A DNA stretch of 64,000 nucleotides from Ascaphus truei (Eukaryota > Chordata > Amphibia > Anura > Ascaphidae). Position 1 is the stretch's first letter. Each line of letters starts with the position of its first letter. Positions 1 to 11,526 of the stretch are shown in pieces. The position numbers and the translations under genes are program-made. The stretch spans positions 46,082,483-46,146,482 of the forward strand of contig CM071568.1 in assembly GCA_036426205.1 (NCBI GenBank), written 5' to 3'. A model generated the notes under the pieces. That model was not told the origin of the DNA and made no database searches. It saw nothing but the letters and a program-made list of their open reading frames with translations.

Positions 1-254
1 ATAGCAGGTTTATGGTCAGGGGTTGAGAACTAAATTTTTGTGTCGTCGGCATAGAGGTGATATTTGAACCCAAGAGATGTGATTAGGTCACCTAGAGAGA
101 GTGTGTGTATAGAGAAAAGAGGAGAGGTCCCAGGACAGAGCCCTGGATTACTCCCACAGAGAGATCAATAGAGGAGGAGGTATTAGCAGAAGAGACATTG
201 AAAGTACGATGGGAGAGCTAAGAGGAGAGCCAGGATAGAGCTTTATACCAATAG

Positions 255-925
255 TCTCCAGTCTCCATAGGATGCTGCCAGAATCACTCTACTCTCCTAA
301 ATTTGTCTCAGCGTCTCCCCTGCTGAAATCCCTCTCCTGGCTTCCTATCAAATCCTGCATCTAATACTCAATTCTCCTCCTCACTTTTAAAGCTTTACAC
401 TCCCTCCTTACTGTACATCTCAGCCCTAATTTCTCGCTATGCCCCATCCCGACTTGTGTTCCGCTCAAGAATGTCTTCACTCTACCCCCTTTGTATCTAT
501 AGCCCTCTCCTGCCTTAAACCTTTCTCGCCGACTGCTCCACACCCCTGGAATGCCCGATCCCTCGATATCTGACAAGCACCCTCTCTATCCACCTTTAAG
601 ACCCACCTTAAAACACACCTCCTTAACGAAGCATATGAGTAGCTCCGTGGCTAATACATTACACTTGATACATAAAGCTTGCCCCCCTGCAGATGCACTT
701 ACCAGAACGCCCTCCTACAGTCTCTGTACGTTCTTCCTACCTACCAATTAGATTGTAAGCTCTTCGGAGCAGGGAGGCCTCTTCCTGAATGTTTATTTTT
801 TTATGTCTGAAGCACTTATTCCCATGTTCTGTTATTTGTATTTGTTATTCATATGATCGTCATGTGTATTACTGCTGTGAAGCACTATGTCTATTAATGG
901 CGATATATAAATAAAGACATACACA
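255..925 (+). mobile_element. L2-type LINE, 3' fragment with end of reverse-transcriptase ORF
   Basis: Around 325-620 the + strand, allowing stops and frameshifts, reads like the C-terminal end of an L2-clade ORF2: a 'LSWLPIKSCI..ILLLTFKALH' segment, which L2 proteins carry shortly before the stop, and later a PWNARS segment where L2 has LWNSLP. The 3' UTR contains the L2-like phrase ATTAGATTGTAAGCTCTTCG and ends in a GCGATATATAAATAAAG signal followed by a simple repeat. The coding part is broken and the element is 5' truncated. The same 3' end recurs at 9797-9975, 25598-25790 and, more diverged, near 32.9 and 58.3 kb. Family assignment comes from recalled L2 features, not a search. Confidence 0.75.
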
Positions 926-957
926 CATACACACATATATACATACATACACACATC
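917..957. repeat. ACATACAC-type microsatellite tail of the L2 copy
   Basis: Irregular repeats of ACATACAC and ATACATAC follow directly after the L2 3' end, as is usual for L2/CR1 elements that end in short tandem repeats rather than poly(A). Confidence 0.8.
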
Positions 958-1316
958 CTAGAGTCACCTCTGGGAGGCTTATTACCAAGAGGCCTCACCC
1001 TCATGCTCACTTTACCAGATGTGGGTCATGTTCTGTGACTGTGGGGAATATTTAAATACATGGGAATACTTGTGCAAACAGGACAGACAAGGAGTCACTG
1101 GGAGAAATGAATCTGAAAAGACTTTACATTGTAATTGGTGCAGTATATAGACGGACATTGCATGTGTAACTATAAATGTGTTTTATTTAGTTGAGAAAAT
1201 AATTTGTGGGTTATTTGATGTATATCCAGAGTGAGGAAAAGGAAGCAGACCGTTATTTGTTTAGTGTTATGTTGTTTGCTTATTCTATAATTGTGTCCTT
1301 AAATGTCTTTGGAGTA

Positions 1317-1449
1317 CATGCATCAAGTGTTGGTATGGGTTATCACACCCGTTCAGGCACTAATTCCCATTCAAGTCAATGGGAGTTAACGTTGGAACAG
1401 GTGCGATAACCCATACTGGCGTGAAAACCCATACTGGCGCTTGATGCAT
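1317..1449. mobile_element. Short foldback MITE
   Basis: Two arms, TGCATCAAG..GGTATGGGTTATC on the left and GATAACCCATAC..CTTGATGCA on the right, are inverted copies of each other around a centre near 1375. The right arm has a small internal duplication of AACCCATACTGGCG. No transposase and no clear target duplication is visible. The superfamily is unknown. Confidence 0.6.
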
Positions 1450-1462
1450 GTGCCCCTTAGAG

Positions 1463-1698
1463 CAGGGGTGCGCAAACTGAGGGGCTGGGGGCGTGAGATT
1501 TTCGGGGGGGGGGGGGGGGCTGCGTGGAGGTTACAGTGGCCCGCGCTTTCCCGAAGGCATTTAAATGAAATACCGGGTATCGCACGAGGCCTCTGTAACT
1601 TTACTTACCTTAACTTTCCAGCGACACGTCGCCACGGCAGCCCGCAGGGTCACGCAATGTCGCGTTGCCATGGCATAGGAGAAGTTTGCGCACCCCTG
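1463..1698. mobile_element. hAT-type MITE
   Basis: Perfect 16-bp terminal inverted repeats (CAGGGGTGCGCAAACT) bound a 236-bp GC-rich segment containing a G run. The flanks are CCTTAGAG on the left and CCTCAGAG on the right, an 8-bp duplication with one mismatch. CAGGG termini and an 8-bp duplication are typical of hAT elements. There is no coding capacity. Confidence 0.8.
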
Positions 1699-1780
1699 CC
1701 TCAGAGTGCCAAAACATATAGGTTGTTTTTTTATTGTCCTTAAGTAGATTACACTTTACAGTGCCTCAGAGAGTGTTTAA

Positions 1781-2152
1781 AGAGGCTCTCCTGGCGACAC
1801 CTTTTTTTGTATGAGTTATAAAAAAAGATTTGAAGCGGGGGGAGTCTCCGGATCTGAACCGCGTTGATTTCAGCTCCGGGAAATCCCTGCTTCCCGAGAC
1901 ACTTGCATCGATAGGGGCAGGTGGTAGGAGCCCCAAATGGGTTCACAACATGGCAGGTTACAATACGATAGGAAGCCGCAGCGTCATCCCTTGTGTGCTT
2001 TTGGACCAAGTAACGCGGGAGCTTTAAACAGCGCAGAGATACCAGCAGCACCTACGAAGGTAAGTATCTCCGAAATCAATGCGGTTTAGCTCCAGAGACC
2101 CCCTAGTTAAAAACTATTAAAATAACAACAACAAAATAACAGAAGTCCTCCT
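1781..2152. mobile_element. T2/Kolobok-like MITE (TTAA duplication)
   Basis: TTAA lies on both sides (1777-1780 and 2153-2156). The ends read AGAGGCTCTCC on the left and, inverted, AGGAGGACTT on the right. The inside carries the GGAGTCTCCGG..CTGAACC and TCAGCTCCGG blocks shared with the elements at 54.5, 61.1 and 61.8 kb. TTAA duplications and ends starting AGG fit the T2/Kolobok MITEs known to be abundant in Xenopus. Confidence 0.65.
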
Positions 2153-2214
2153 TTAAAAGGCATAGAATAATGATATGCAGCTCTGCTGCTAAATGGATTT
2201 AGGGATGTGATGGC

Positions 2215-2437
2215 TTGAGCTTCACCCTGCATCCAAACAAGGGGTGCGTTACTCCAGTCCTCAAATGCCACCAACAGGTCAGGATCTCAGAATATCCCTG
2301 CTTCAGCACAGGTAGCTCAGTCTTCGACTGAGCCACCTGTGCTGAAGGGGGGGGGGGGGGAGGGGAACCTGACTTGTTGGTGGCCCTTGAGGACAGGCGT
2401 TGCCCACCCCTGGTTCGGATGCATGGTGAAGCCAAGA
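2215..2437. mobile_element. hAT-like foldback MITE, CCACCAACAGGTCAGG family
   Basis: The arms share the blocks CCACCAACAGGTCAGG, ATATCCCTGCTTCAGCACAG and their complements, meeting at about 2330 next to a long G run. The inverted similarity runs past the usual CAGGGGTG end into GCTTCACC..GCATCC, so this copy either sits in a larger palindrome or has duplicated flanks. Relatives are at 8516-8831, 13629-13821 and 54668-54757. Confidence 0.7.
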
Positions 2438-2529
2438 GCCAACTTTAAAAGAGATCCTGAGTTAGCACATCGAAATGAAGCAGCAAACGTATTTCAGGGT
2501 CACCGAGATAACATTGGACTGTAACACCT

Positions 2530-4277
2530 TCTCTCCTTGAATGACCTGCAACATATTAACAAGCGTTCAGCAGCGAAGGGAAGTTACATCTGCAGTGAAA
2601 ATGTTTTGTGCGAGATTCGCATGTTACATTGAGACGGAAAACATTAGTATTCATTGTTCTAGTTTCATGCAAAGAATGTATGGAATTAATTTGTGGTTCA
2701 TATTATGGTATTAAAAAAAAAAGGTCAAGTTTCTGCATTAGCATTCGGAGGGGTTGATGCCATTCCAGTAAAAAAAAAAAAAAAAAAACTCCATGCCAAA
2801 TTAAACATTTTCCTAATACTGTTGAAAATTGTTCTTGTAATGTTTGAGGTCTTTTAATCAATTAATTGCTGTTCCTCTGCAATAATTGCAGACAGCTGAT
2901 AGGAAGGAAGAAGCAAAATTGTACCATATAAGTACATTTATTGTTAGCTTCTCATTGCTTCCTCTCCATTCCTCATTGCATTCAGTGTCTTACCTCTCCT
3001 GGTAAGGCAGCAGTACTGGTTAAATGGCCACTTAAAATAGGTCACTTGTTCCATCCACCTGAAATGTACATCTGAACCCTATTACTTTCTTGGGCTGAAA
3101 GACTTGAACATTACAGACCTGGACTGACATCTTCTGGTTTGCATTTATATTGGTGACAGATGGGACTTCTGCATCTCACTCTCCAAAACATTTTTGTTTG
3201 GGGGGCGGGGGAGGGCCTTTTAATTCTGTTTCTTAGTAAGTCATTGTAAGAATGTTGTCCTCGTGTATCCGTTGCAGAGCATGTCGCTGTTTACATAGTT
3301 TCCAGAGACCAGTCCCCGACCTGTCCAGTTTACCATCGAATTTCATTGCCTGAAGCAACATACAATGCTTGGCAAGCACTTTCGACCCATTTTGTGGCTG
3401 AATGTCCCTCGTCGGGGGGCGGGTTAGGGGCCTCTATTTTCTTATCACATCACAAAATATTCCAAATAAATTCTTTCTCATAAAATGTCATAAGTGGGTG
3501 CAGGATAGAATAGTTTTTTTTTTTTCCCCTGAGGCAGAATATTAAAATAAGTGTTTGTGCTGAAGCATAGTAAGCAGACTGGAATGATACAAAAGCCGTT
3601 CTGCACTGAAAGGATATTGTATTCATGGGCTAGTCGCTCAGCAGAGGTGGTGAAAACGAATACTGTAGTACAGTAGTTTGCAAATTCTTGGAGCAGACAA
3701 GATAGAAAACTTTGTCGGGTATGAAAATGAAAAACCATGTTGGGCTAAGTGGTTCTTATCTGCCGTCAATGTCTATTTCTATGTTGGCCGTTAATGCCAT
3801 GAAAGATGTTGATGATACGTGCAATGTGGATTCTGTGATCCATCACTAGCTAATGTTTAACCTTAGACTTTTTCTTTTTAAATCAGGCCCATCGTACCTA
3901 ATTGCTTTTTTTGTAGCAAATTGTGAATACCCCCATACCACACAGGTGTGGTTCCAAGCTATCCTGCCATTTTTAATTCCATCTATAAATACGACGTTGA
4001 TAGAAGGAGTGAAACTAAATGAAAAGCAGTGTGGTGACGGAAACCTACTTCTGCCCCACATAGGATTACATTTGGCATATTTAACTCTGACATCCTATGC
4101 TATAGTGTGGATAATGTCTTGCAGCTGTTGCACTGCACCTGTTTCCTGTCCAATAATACACTTCAGCCAATAGCGAAGTTTAATTTGTCTTCATCAATTC
4201 AGTCTAGTAATGACAGATTGCTACTCTTTAATGCTAACACTGGCTGCGCTGAAGGTGTTTATCATATTGTTTTCTAG
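2530..4277. other. Intronic sequence, nothing recognised
   Basis: This is unique-looking AT-rich sequence with poly(A) and poly(T) runs (2713-2722, 2770-2787, 3513-3524). I looked for the preceding VPS13B exon, expected just upstream of the exon at 4278, and saw no matching reading frame. It is probably intron that continues beyond the left edge of the window. Confidence 0.5.
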
Positions 4278-4373
4278 CTCACTGAAATGCAAGCTGAGAG
4301 CAGTTATTACAGCCCTCAGAAAGTGAAATCCCGAGAAGTGATACGTTGGGAGCAAGAAGGGACCACAGCTGAG
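4278..4373 (+). CDS. VPS13B: VPS13B exon (first in window), 32 codons
   Basis: VPS13B is a very large bridge-like lipid-transfer protein of the Golgi and endosomal system; human loss causes Cohen syndrome. The exon opens after TTTCTAG and closes before GTAATT, in phase 0 at both ends. It encodes LTEMQAESSYYSPQKVKSRE followed by VIRWEQEGTTAE, nearly identical to the human stretch I recall, at roughly residue 420 of about 4000. The previous exon must lie upstream of the window. Identification rests on memory of the human protein and on unbroken agreement across eight exons; the other VPS13 paralogues do not share this wording. Confidence 0.95.
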
Positions 4374-4708
4374 GTAATTTTCCACCATTACTGCATTCTT
4401 GGTTGATTTATTGATTGTTGGTAGATCCCACTTTAGGATAGCGTCATTTGGGTTTGGTATTATGGAACCATTCATTGAAGGGTGCATTTACTTTCACAGA
4501 AAACCAAAAGAAATCGAGGTAAATATTCAGTGATTTCATCTTGAAATGTTTGTAACTTATTTTATTATCTGATATCAAATACACAATTTCTTATTATTTA
4601 AAAAAAAAAACACAATTACAATTTTCGTGCACCCTACAAAAACAAACAAATACAAAGTTTCCTTGAAGCCGTCCAAAAACAAGCAGAAAAAATAACTGCA
4701 AACAGTCT

Positions 4709-5032
4709 GAGTGCGTCCACGCTGCCGCTGAGTGCGCTTGGCACGCTCACTGCAATAAAAAGCAATTGGTACAGCCCTGCTCACGCTCATGAGCGTGCAC
4801 GTACGCTCTCCCAAGCTTGGCGCTTGAGGAGACTAACAAAATTTACTTGAAGCGCGCTCAGCAGCAGTCAGTGCACACAGAACACACACAGCCACACACA
4901 CAAATAGCCCAGATCCACGCCCTGCCGCTCGTGCTTGCAAAATTATGCAGGGCACCCTGCGCTCTTGCTTGGAGAGTTGGTGACGTCGCGCTCTCAAGCA
5001 TGAGCGCGCTCAGCAGCACAGTGGACGCAGCC
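4709..5032. mobile_element. Harbinger-like MITE, GCGTCCAC family
   Basis: The right end reads, inverted, GGCTGCGTCCAC and is followed by TAA; the left end reads GAGTGCGTCCACGCTGC after TCT, probably a decayed TTA. Inside are many AGCGCGCTC/GAGCGTGC inverted blocks. The same ends with clean TAA or TTA duplications occur at 19501-19797 and 11527-11852, which is why I assign it to PIF/Harbinger. Confidence 0.6.
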
Positions 5033-5435
5033 TAAAAATGGCTGGATAAGACTGACTTAACTTTTTATTTCTTTTTGAAATGTAAATTTTATTTTTGTAC
5101 ATTGAAATTTATTAATAATCCATCTGGTTACAGCATCTTTTAGAAAAGCATGAACTAGTCTTCACTTCTGCAATACAAAGCACTTTGCTAAGAAGATAAA
5201 GGAAATATACTGATTTGTGCTGTTTTAGAGCAAGCAGACGTCTAGATGACTAGTAATGAATTCCAATGCATTTCCATTCTTGTGATATGTTGCGTGTATC
5301 AAATGACCTCACAAATCAAGGTGCCCGACTCCTGTGAAAGTGAGACCTACGTTCAGTAACATTTACATCGCTATTTAATTGAATGGTTTCACTTCATGTT
5401 TAACTTTACCTCCGACAACCAATCTTCTTGAATAG

Positions 5436-5558
5436 GTTCTTATGAAGGGGGAACCTTTCTTCGATTGTCAGGTTGGTATTGTGGGAAGTCGAGCCTTGTG
5501 CCTGAAGGGAATTATGGGAGTGAAAGACTTTGAAGAGAACACCAACAGATCTGATGCG
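5436..5558 (+). CDS. VPS13B: VPS13B exon, 41 codons
   Basis: The acceptor is CTTGAATAG and the donor GCG|GTAAGC; both borders are phase 0. The exon encodes VLMKGEPFFDCQVGIVGSRA and then a GIMGVKDFEENTNRSDA segment. In human VPS13B the matching block begins one residue earlier with an alanine and also reads KGIMGVKDFEEN, so it follows the 4278 exon without a gap. The intron before it is 1062 bp and contains the Harbinger-like MITE at 4709. Confidence 0.95.
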
Positions 5559-5559
5559 G

Positions 5560-6700
5560 TAAGCTTATACTTATTCTGCAGAGTTTCTTAAAGCACTAGA
5601 CTTAGCATATTGTTACATTACATTCTTTAATATATGAAATACCCTTCTTTCATGACTTTTTTGAGTTTTAGCACTTGTAAGTTATTGGGAGTATTATAGA
5701 TGGCACTCATGGTCCATATCCTGGAATTTTCCCCTTAGGGCCCTTTTTTTTTTTAAATGGCGCAATCCCTCCCATCTCCAAAGTGAACTAATTCCAGTGA
5801 CCTGTTTAAGGGGTCTCATCTATGTAATTAATACATTGTCTACCTAAAGCTGATCCCTATAAATATTTTTTATTTATGTGTTTGTTAGACTTTAGGGATT
5901 TGATTTCCCCTGGCTGCTACCTTTTCTGTGATGTGACTGGGTGATCAGCAAGTTCTTTCTACAGCCAGACCCTCCCCTCCTCCTCTTATCTTTATTGGTT
6001 CTCTGATAAGAACAGGGTGGTATAAGGGTAAAGAAAACATTCTGAGGACCCTAAGAAACACAACTGGCCTGCTATGTGGGATTGCACATTTAATTACTCC
6101 AGTTTCACATTAGGTTGCTACTAGCCCTTGAGTTCATTTGATAAGATCTGACCTCTTTTAAAGAAAATAGGAGTTTGACTGTGTGTGTAGAGCGAGAACT
6201 TACAAAGCGCAATAGAAACCACCACCAGTGAAATATACAATTGTTAATACATATAAAAGAAACAATGTATATACAGCATATAATGAATGTAGACTATTCT
6301 GAATCTAAACTGTCCCTATTAATTGCTGCCAGAAGGTCCTCAACCCCACAAATGTTGAAAAATAGAAAGTCTATATGAAAAAATACATAGGCGCAAAAAT
6401 TGGCACTAAGAAAAAGGGAGAAAAACCTAGAGTAGTGTCTCAAAAAATCAAAACTCCCACCAGCGGTAAGTATTACACTCACATTTTTTAAAAACAGCAC
6501 ATCTCCAAATAGGAATAAGTATTCTGGAACTAGTTGCTCTGACGAGAACCGGGAGATCTTGGTTTCCTCTCCTCGCATGCTCTCAGAACCCCTCTCCGGA
6601 AGATAGAAGGGGGCACATAGCATAGATCATCTTATTTTATTTTGCAAAGAAAAAAGTAATGTGCTTGCATCAATGTAAAAAAAAATGTCAGCGCCCTGCG
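5560..6700. other. Intronic sequence, nothing recognised
   Basis: This is VPS13B intron with no exon, tRNA or repeat that I can name. There is a T run near 5745. Confidence 0.5.
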
Positions 6701-6705
6701 AAGCA

Positions 6706-7038
6706 TAGGGTTGCCAGGTGTCCAGTATTGAACCGGACTGTCCTGTATTTGGACACTGTCCAGTAAAATCTTAGAGGTAATACTGGAAATGTATGTGTAT
6801 TTCCGGTATTACCTCTTTGGACATTTTGACCTGACCTGCTTGAGACCACGGGATTTCCCCGAGCAGGGCTGTTGCTAGGGGGCTGGGCAGCTTTCTCCAT
6901 CCTGATTGGCTGCATTACCCAGCAGCAGCCGCCAATCAGGAGCAGGTGAGCGGAGAGGAATGTGTGTGCGCGTGTGAAGCGCTTCGCACCGTTCATCATT
7001 GTGTCCAGTATTTTTGGAGAAGCCATCTGGCAACCCTA
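6706..7038. mobile_element. DNA-transposon MITE with TAGGGTTGCCAG ends
   Basis: The termini TAGGGTTGCCAG and CTGGCAACCCTA are inverted repeats, and the insertion is flanked by the direct repeat GAAGCA (6700-6705 and 7039-7044). An inner inverted block, CTGATTGGC/GCCAATCAG, surrounds 6900-6940. The direct repeat is shorter than the 8 bp of a typical hAT element. A TA duplication inside GAAGCATA is the other reading, so the superfamily is left open. Confidence 0.65.
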
Positions 7039-7044
7039 GAAGCA

Positions 7045-8025
7045 AATACAACTAAAACTGAGCTTGCTGGTCGCCACTGTTGCGCATCTGTCTCTGACTC
7101 CGCCCACACGATGTAATCGGGTTCCTAGATGACTTGCACCTAAAGACGTCATTACGAGGGCGAGTCAGAGATAGACGTGCGACGGTGGTGTCCAGGGAGC
7201 TCCGTACGAGTTGCTTTCTTCTCAGAGCGCTGAATTGTTTATATTGATGTCAGTATATGACTTTTTTTTATTTTTTCCAAAATGTGAGTAATACTTACCA
7301 TATGTTTTCTTCTTTTCTTTTTCTTATACATGTTATGGTAACATATTAGTATTTATTTTCCCTGCTAGCTAATAGTAGTTGCATGGTTTCTTTGATTCTT
7401 CATGTACAGAGGGAGTATCATTTACTTGAATTTTGGGCACAAGGAAACGGCAGCTGAACGGAGCCCGATCGTGGCTTTCCCACACCCAAAAACTCAGTAC
7501 TCTAATTTCCCATAAGCAGTAACGTAGCGGGGGTCCCTGCTTCTGAATGGGACTCCCCCTGCGTTAACCCTACCTGGCCGCACCAGTCTGGAAGAGCTGC
7601 GCATGGAGAGAAGCGTTCGCCCTCTCGGTGTCTCCCCGCAGATCTCTTTAAACAGTAAAATGACATTTAATCTGTAATAAATACAGTAGGATTGAAGCAG
7701 GGGATTTCCGGAGCGGAGCTGCGTTACTTTTAGGTCCGGGGGTACAGGCCTCTGTATCGACTGCCGGTATCTCCTGCAGGGTACCTCGGCTGCGTTAATC
7801 CTTATGGGAAAGTAAACCTGCGCTGGGCCGGGATGCACTTGGGCTGCGGGTCCACCCAGTCTAAGTGATGCGCAGGTGAATCGTGCTACAACTGTATGCA
7901 AAATAATAATCGCATAATCCACATAAATGAGCGCTCTGCACTTCTATCCCAGCAAAAGCTCTTTGTCAAACAAACTTGGTACAGGATGCTTTTGATGCAA
8001 AGCTATGTTTTTCCCACCATTCTAG
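7045..8025. other. Intron with a decayed T2-like core at 7691-7800
   Basis: At 7691-7800 there is a block (GGATTGAAGCAGGGGATTTC and a CCGGTATCTCCTGCAGGG piece) clearly related to the T2/Kolobok-like elements at 61.1 kb, but I cannot see its ends. A related GGGTCCCTGCTTC block in the other orientation lies at 7529. The rest is unrecognised intron. Confidence 0.45.
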
Positions 8026-8163
8026 GAAGCCTGTTTCTTTACCTGCGGGGAGAGTTTGAGCAGCAAAGGAATGACTTACCTTACCAACTCACTGTTTGAT
8101 TATAGAAGCCCAGAAAATAATGGCATTGGAGCGGAGTTTACTTTAGATGCAGCTCTCCACAAG
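8026..8163 (+). CDS. VPS13B: VPS13B exon, 46 codons
   Basis: The acceptor is CATTCTAG and the donor AAG|GTCAGT; both borders are phase 0. The product runs EACFFTCGESLSSKGMTYLT and then NSLFDYRSPENNGIGAEFTL, ending in DAALHK. The TYLTNSLFDYRSPENNG core is the same in human VPS13B. The start was set by extending the frame upstream of the only in-frame ATG to the AG at 8024-8025. This gives the conserved ACFF residues and a phase that matches the exon before it. Confidence 0.95.
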
Positions 8164-8515
8164 GTCAGTATTTTTGGCAAAGATTGGCCCTTCGAGTTTC
8201 GCAGTTTGTGTTACGGAGCCACCCTAATCTGTGGAGCTGATCCAGTGCAAGCAATGAATTCCCATTCAGCAGTCAGGGAATACAGAGACAGCAGTGTGAG
8301 TAATCCGGAGGACTCCAGGATAAGATTAACACTTTAATGATGGCTCTCTTTGAGATGAGCACAGTGTATTTAGTGATGGAGAACTGTGCAATATAATGCA
8401 TCACAACCTGTGAACAATACACACTAAGTTAAAGAAGAGAGATAGCGGACACAATAGCGCCTGGAGAAATCCTTTGCCTCTGTTTTACAGCAATACAAGC
8501 ATTGTCAGACTAGTA

Positions 8516-8831
8516 CAGGGGTGGGCAAGTTCAGTCCTCAAGTGCCACCAACAGGTCAGGTTTCCAGGATAATTGTTCAATACAGGGTTTTTCTACCTCC
8601 TTATAGTATGTTTTCTTAATAAAGGACTTTTTTTCTATTAACCTGGACCCTGACTCCCTTTGGCTGTGCGCTGCTCCTCTGTTATCAATTACACTTTCAG
8701 GATATCCCTGCTTCAGCACAGTTGGCTCAATCAGTGACTCAGTCTCTGACTGCACCAGCTGTGCTGAAGCAGGGATATCCTGAAAACCTGACCTGTTGGT
8801 GGCTTTTGAAGACTGTAGGGGCCCACCCCTG
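8516..8831. mobile_element. hAT-like foldback MITE carrying a foreign insert
   Basis: It begins CAGGGGTGGGCAAGTTC and ends GGGCCCACCCCTG. The flanks GACTAGTA and GACTAAGG are a decayed 8-bp duplication. Compared with its relatives, the left arm is broken at about 8574 by about 120 bp of unrelated sequence (ATTGTTCAATACAGGG.. to ..TTATCAATTACAC), after which the CAGGATATCCCTGCTTCAGC block resumes at 8698. Confidence 0.75.
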
Positions 8832-9796
8832 GACTAAGGAGAGTGCAACTAGGAGCGTCCCGCCTGACACAGACTGGGTTTAATTTCATGTTAACTAGTT
8901 TATTCCTGTCGGAAAGTTCCTAATCCCTTCAATTCTGACATTTTGTGTCTCTGATTACATGGGAAACAACAGTCTCTTTTTCAACTGGCCATTTTTCATT
9001 AACACCCCAAGTGCTGAACATGACCGTTTTGAAGGACGCAGACCCTGGTGGGGAGCAGTGGGAAACCGTTCGGCTCAACCAGCCTTTTTTTTCTTCTTAA
9101 TTTGTCTGTTTTTAAAATAATGGGTGCAATTGTTGCCATTTTTAAGGATTTGCTCCTTTAGAGATTTATTTTCCTCTAATCCCTGTTTTTAATTTGGCTG
9201 TTTTTACTTTCTCTGTTTTGTGGGGGTACAGTATATGTGGATGGGGAGACAGTTGGGAGAATAGCCTCCAGCAGTGGTTTATATTACAAATATATACAAA
9301 GTTACTTTCTCCCTGAACATCATACATCGCATAACTCTGCTATCCACACTAGTATGATTCTACAAGGATTCTCTGGCTTTCCTCTGCTGTATTTATATAC
9401 AAGTATTAAGTATATAAGGATTCCTTAACATGATAAAGGCACAATTAGACAGCATCACATGGGCTGACTATGCTAACAAACCCTGAAACTGCACCTTATT
9501 TAGCAGGTATTGTACCTATTCAATTCAGCTGTACCTGTTTCTGATAATCAACTGGTTATGGGTCATTTAACACCACGTATATTGTGTGTATTTACCCTCC
9601 ATTTTATTTCTTTCCACCTCCATTTGTTGTTCTACAACTTTTTATTAAATATATTATTAGAAGGTTGCATCTTACATATATACATCTTCCACATAAACGT
9701 ATATTGTGGTATAGATCTATAGACAAGTGTTGTATTTCACTGCTGTAATCAGATCTTAAGTTTTATTCACACATTTGCAAACAATTTATCATGTAT
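8832..9796. other. Intronic sequence, nothing recognised
   Basis: This is AT-rich VPS13B intron. Short open frames here have no recognisable content. Confidence 0.5.
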
Positions 9797-9975
9797 GTAT
9801 GTCTTTATTTATATAGCGCCATTAATGTACATAGCGCTTCACCGCAGTAACACACGTGACAATCATATAAATAATAAATAATACAAATAACACATAATGG
9901 GAAGAAGTGCTTCAGATATAAAAGTAACATAAAAGGAAAAGGCGTCCCTGTGCCGAAGAGCTTACAATCTACTGT
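9797..9975 (-). mobile_element. L2-type LINE, 3' end fragment
   Basis: On the - strand this reads AGATTGTAAGCTCTTCGGCA at the start and ends in GGCGCTATATAAATAAAGAC followed by ATACATAC. It is the same 3' tail as at 255-925 and 25598-25790. Only the last 180 bp of the element is present. Confidence 0.75.
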
Positions 9976-10334
9976 CTTAGTTATAAATCTTACTTGCTTT
10001 ATATGTTTGTTTCGCACAATAGTCATCATACTCTGTTGTCATATTTCTGTGCTTGTTCTGTGTGTGTGTGTTGTGTTTTTGTGTGGGGGTGTGTGGTAGG
10101 TGGTACCCACACACACACTGCGCGTAAACAAACAACATTGGTAATACTACCTAGTCACGTGTGTATATATATATAATATCTATGCGTGTCTTATATCTCC
10201 TATATATCTAATCGGCTCTATATATATCCTCTCTCTCTTGCCTATATCTATCTCTCTCGTCCTCTTCAGCTATCTCTATCTGTATATATTATATATCTCT
10301 AGGTCAGTCGTACGGTAATATCTATCTCTCTCTA

Positions 10335-10465
10335 GGTTCGACCCCCTCAGCTCTGCCAAGTGGCGAGTCTTATTTGCCCAACATTTTAGCTACCCACTGG
10401 AGCCATTATCAAGAACTTCAGTTGGTAGCTGAAACATTGGGCCAATAAAATATATATTTTTTGTA
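10335..10465. repeat. Palindrome with hammerhead-like arms
   Basis: Two inverted arms (TTGCCCAACATTTTAGCTACC and its near complement ending ATTGGGCCAATAAA) meet at about 10405. On the - strand the module CTTGATAA, a TGGCT/AGCTA-type stem and (A/G)AAA follow one another as in the hammerhead-like repeats elsewhere in the window. The core is too decayed to call a ribozyme. Confidence 0.45.
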
Positions 10466-10731
10466 TATTTATTATTTATTTCCTTATAGAAATGTTTTAC
10501 CAGGAAGTAATACACTGAGACTTACCTCAAGTACTGTATGTCCTGGGCACAGAGTTATAACAGTACATGGTTACATTAAATGAACAGGAGTTTATACGCT
10601 CCATTTAAAGACATTTATGGTGTGCCTATCCCTTTATTTGTGTACAGTATCTTCTAGGTACTCTGTAGCGACACCCTCTCCAGTAGTTTGGGGCACACAC
10701 TTGACTAGTTAGTATTAACCAATCTCTTCAC

Positions 10732-10736
<5 letters not shown>

Positions 10737-10811
<75 letters not shown>

Positions 10812-10813
10812 CA
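10737..10813. repeat. (GT)n(AT)n microsatellite
   Basis: About 28 GT units are followed by about 9 AT units without interruption. Confidence 0.98.
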
Positions 10814-10828
10814 TATGTACGAAAAAAG

Positions 10829-11265
10829 AAGAAAAAAACAGGCGCACACCTAGTGCATTAACGTAATAAAATATGTATTAAAGGAACATTAATCAAACAA
10901 ATGCCCACTCACAAGAGTACTGCAAAATAAAGCATGTATGAGATTGGCTCTCATAAGCCAGCAATGCGGTCCTCTCGGTCCAACTCGAGGTAGCAGCGTC
11001 CTCCCGTGACCCTCCTTCGTGTTCCCGGAAGCGGAATCCCTCCTGTTGGGTGCCCGGTAAAAAGAGTCCCTTCGGGAACCGGTGGTTGGAAATCTTGTAT
11101 GCCGATAGCAGGATCGTAGGAGACTCAGGAGCTCACGTCTCTCATCCAGCAGTAGACAATGTTCATAGGCAAATGACGGCCGCAATCAGACCACGCCCAA
11201 CGCGTTTCGGCAGCTATTGCTAATTCTGGTCCTTTCCTCTGTCAGTCCTGTTAGAACAGGCAGTG
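10829..11265 (-). mobile_element. Non-autonomous PLE-like element (pLTR-type), decayed
   Basis: On the - strand a GAAACGCGTTGGGCG block (11195-11209) opens a sequence of about 370 bp that ends in a TGTGCGCCTGTTTTTTTC tract at 10829. The same layout is seen at 14204-15053, 15497-16170 and 47265-47665: a GAAACGCG module, a few hundred bases, then GCGC next to an A or T run. The last of these is the 3' region of a PLE with a reverse transcriptase. No stem II is convincing here. Confidence 0.5.
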
Positions 11266-11526
11266 GAAAGGTTGATTCCTTCAGTTGGCCTGTTTTGCAT
11301 TTGAGCTCTGAAGTATTGTAGCAATATTCAGGGGCGGGCCTAAGCAACATTTGAGCATGTTAATCAAAAGGGTGGATATGAGTTGGAACACCCGCTGATG
11401 TGTGTGTTAGCCAATCGGTATCCGGCTTTGAGTTGTAATGATTCAAAGTTAGAGACACTCCCTGAGGATATTCAAATTGAGACATGTTTCCTAAAATATA
11501 GATTGTCAGTTAGTGAGTGTGAGTTA

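Noticed and set aside
4857..5035. Possible promoter or CpG-rich regulatory site
   Set aside because: The CG-rich sequence is internal to a Harbinger-like MITE with relatives elsewhere.
7494..7922. 142-codon open frame on the - strand
   Set aside because: It runs through the decayed T2-like blocks and has no protein similarity that I can recognise.
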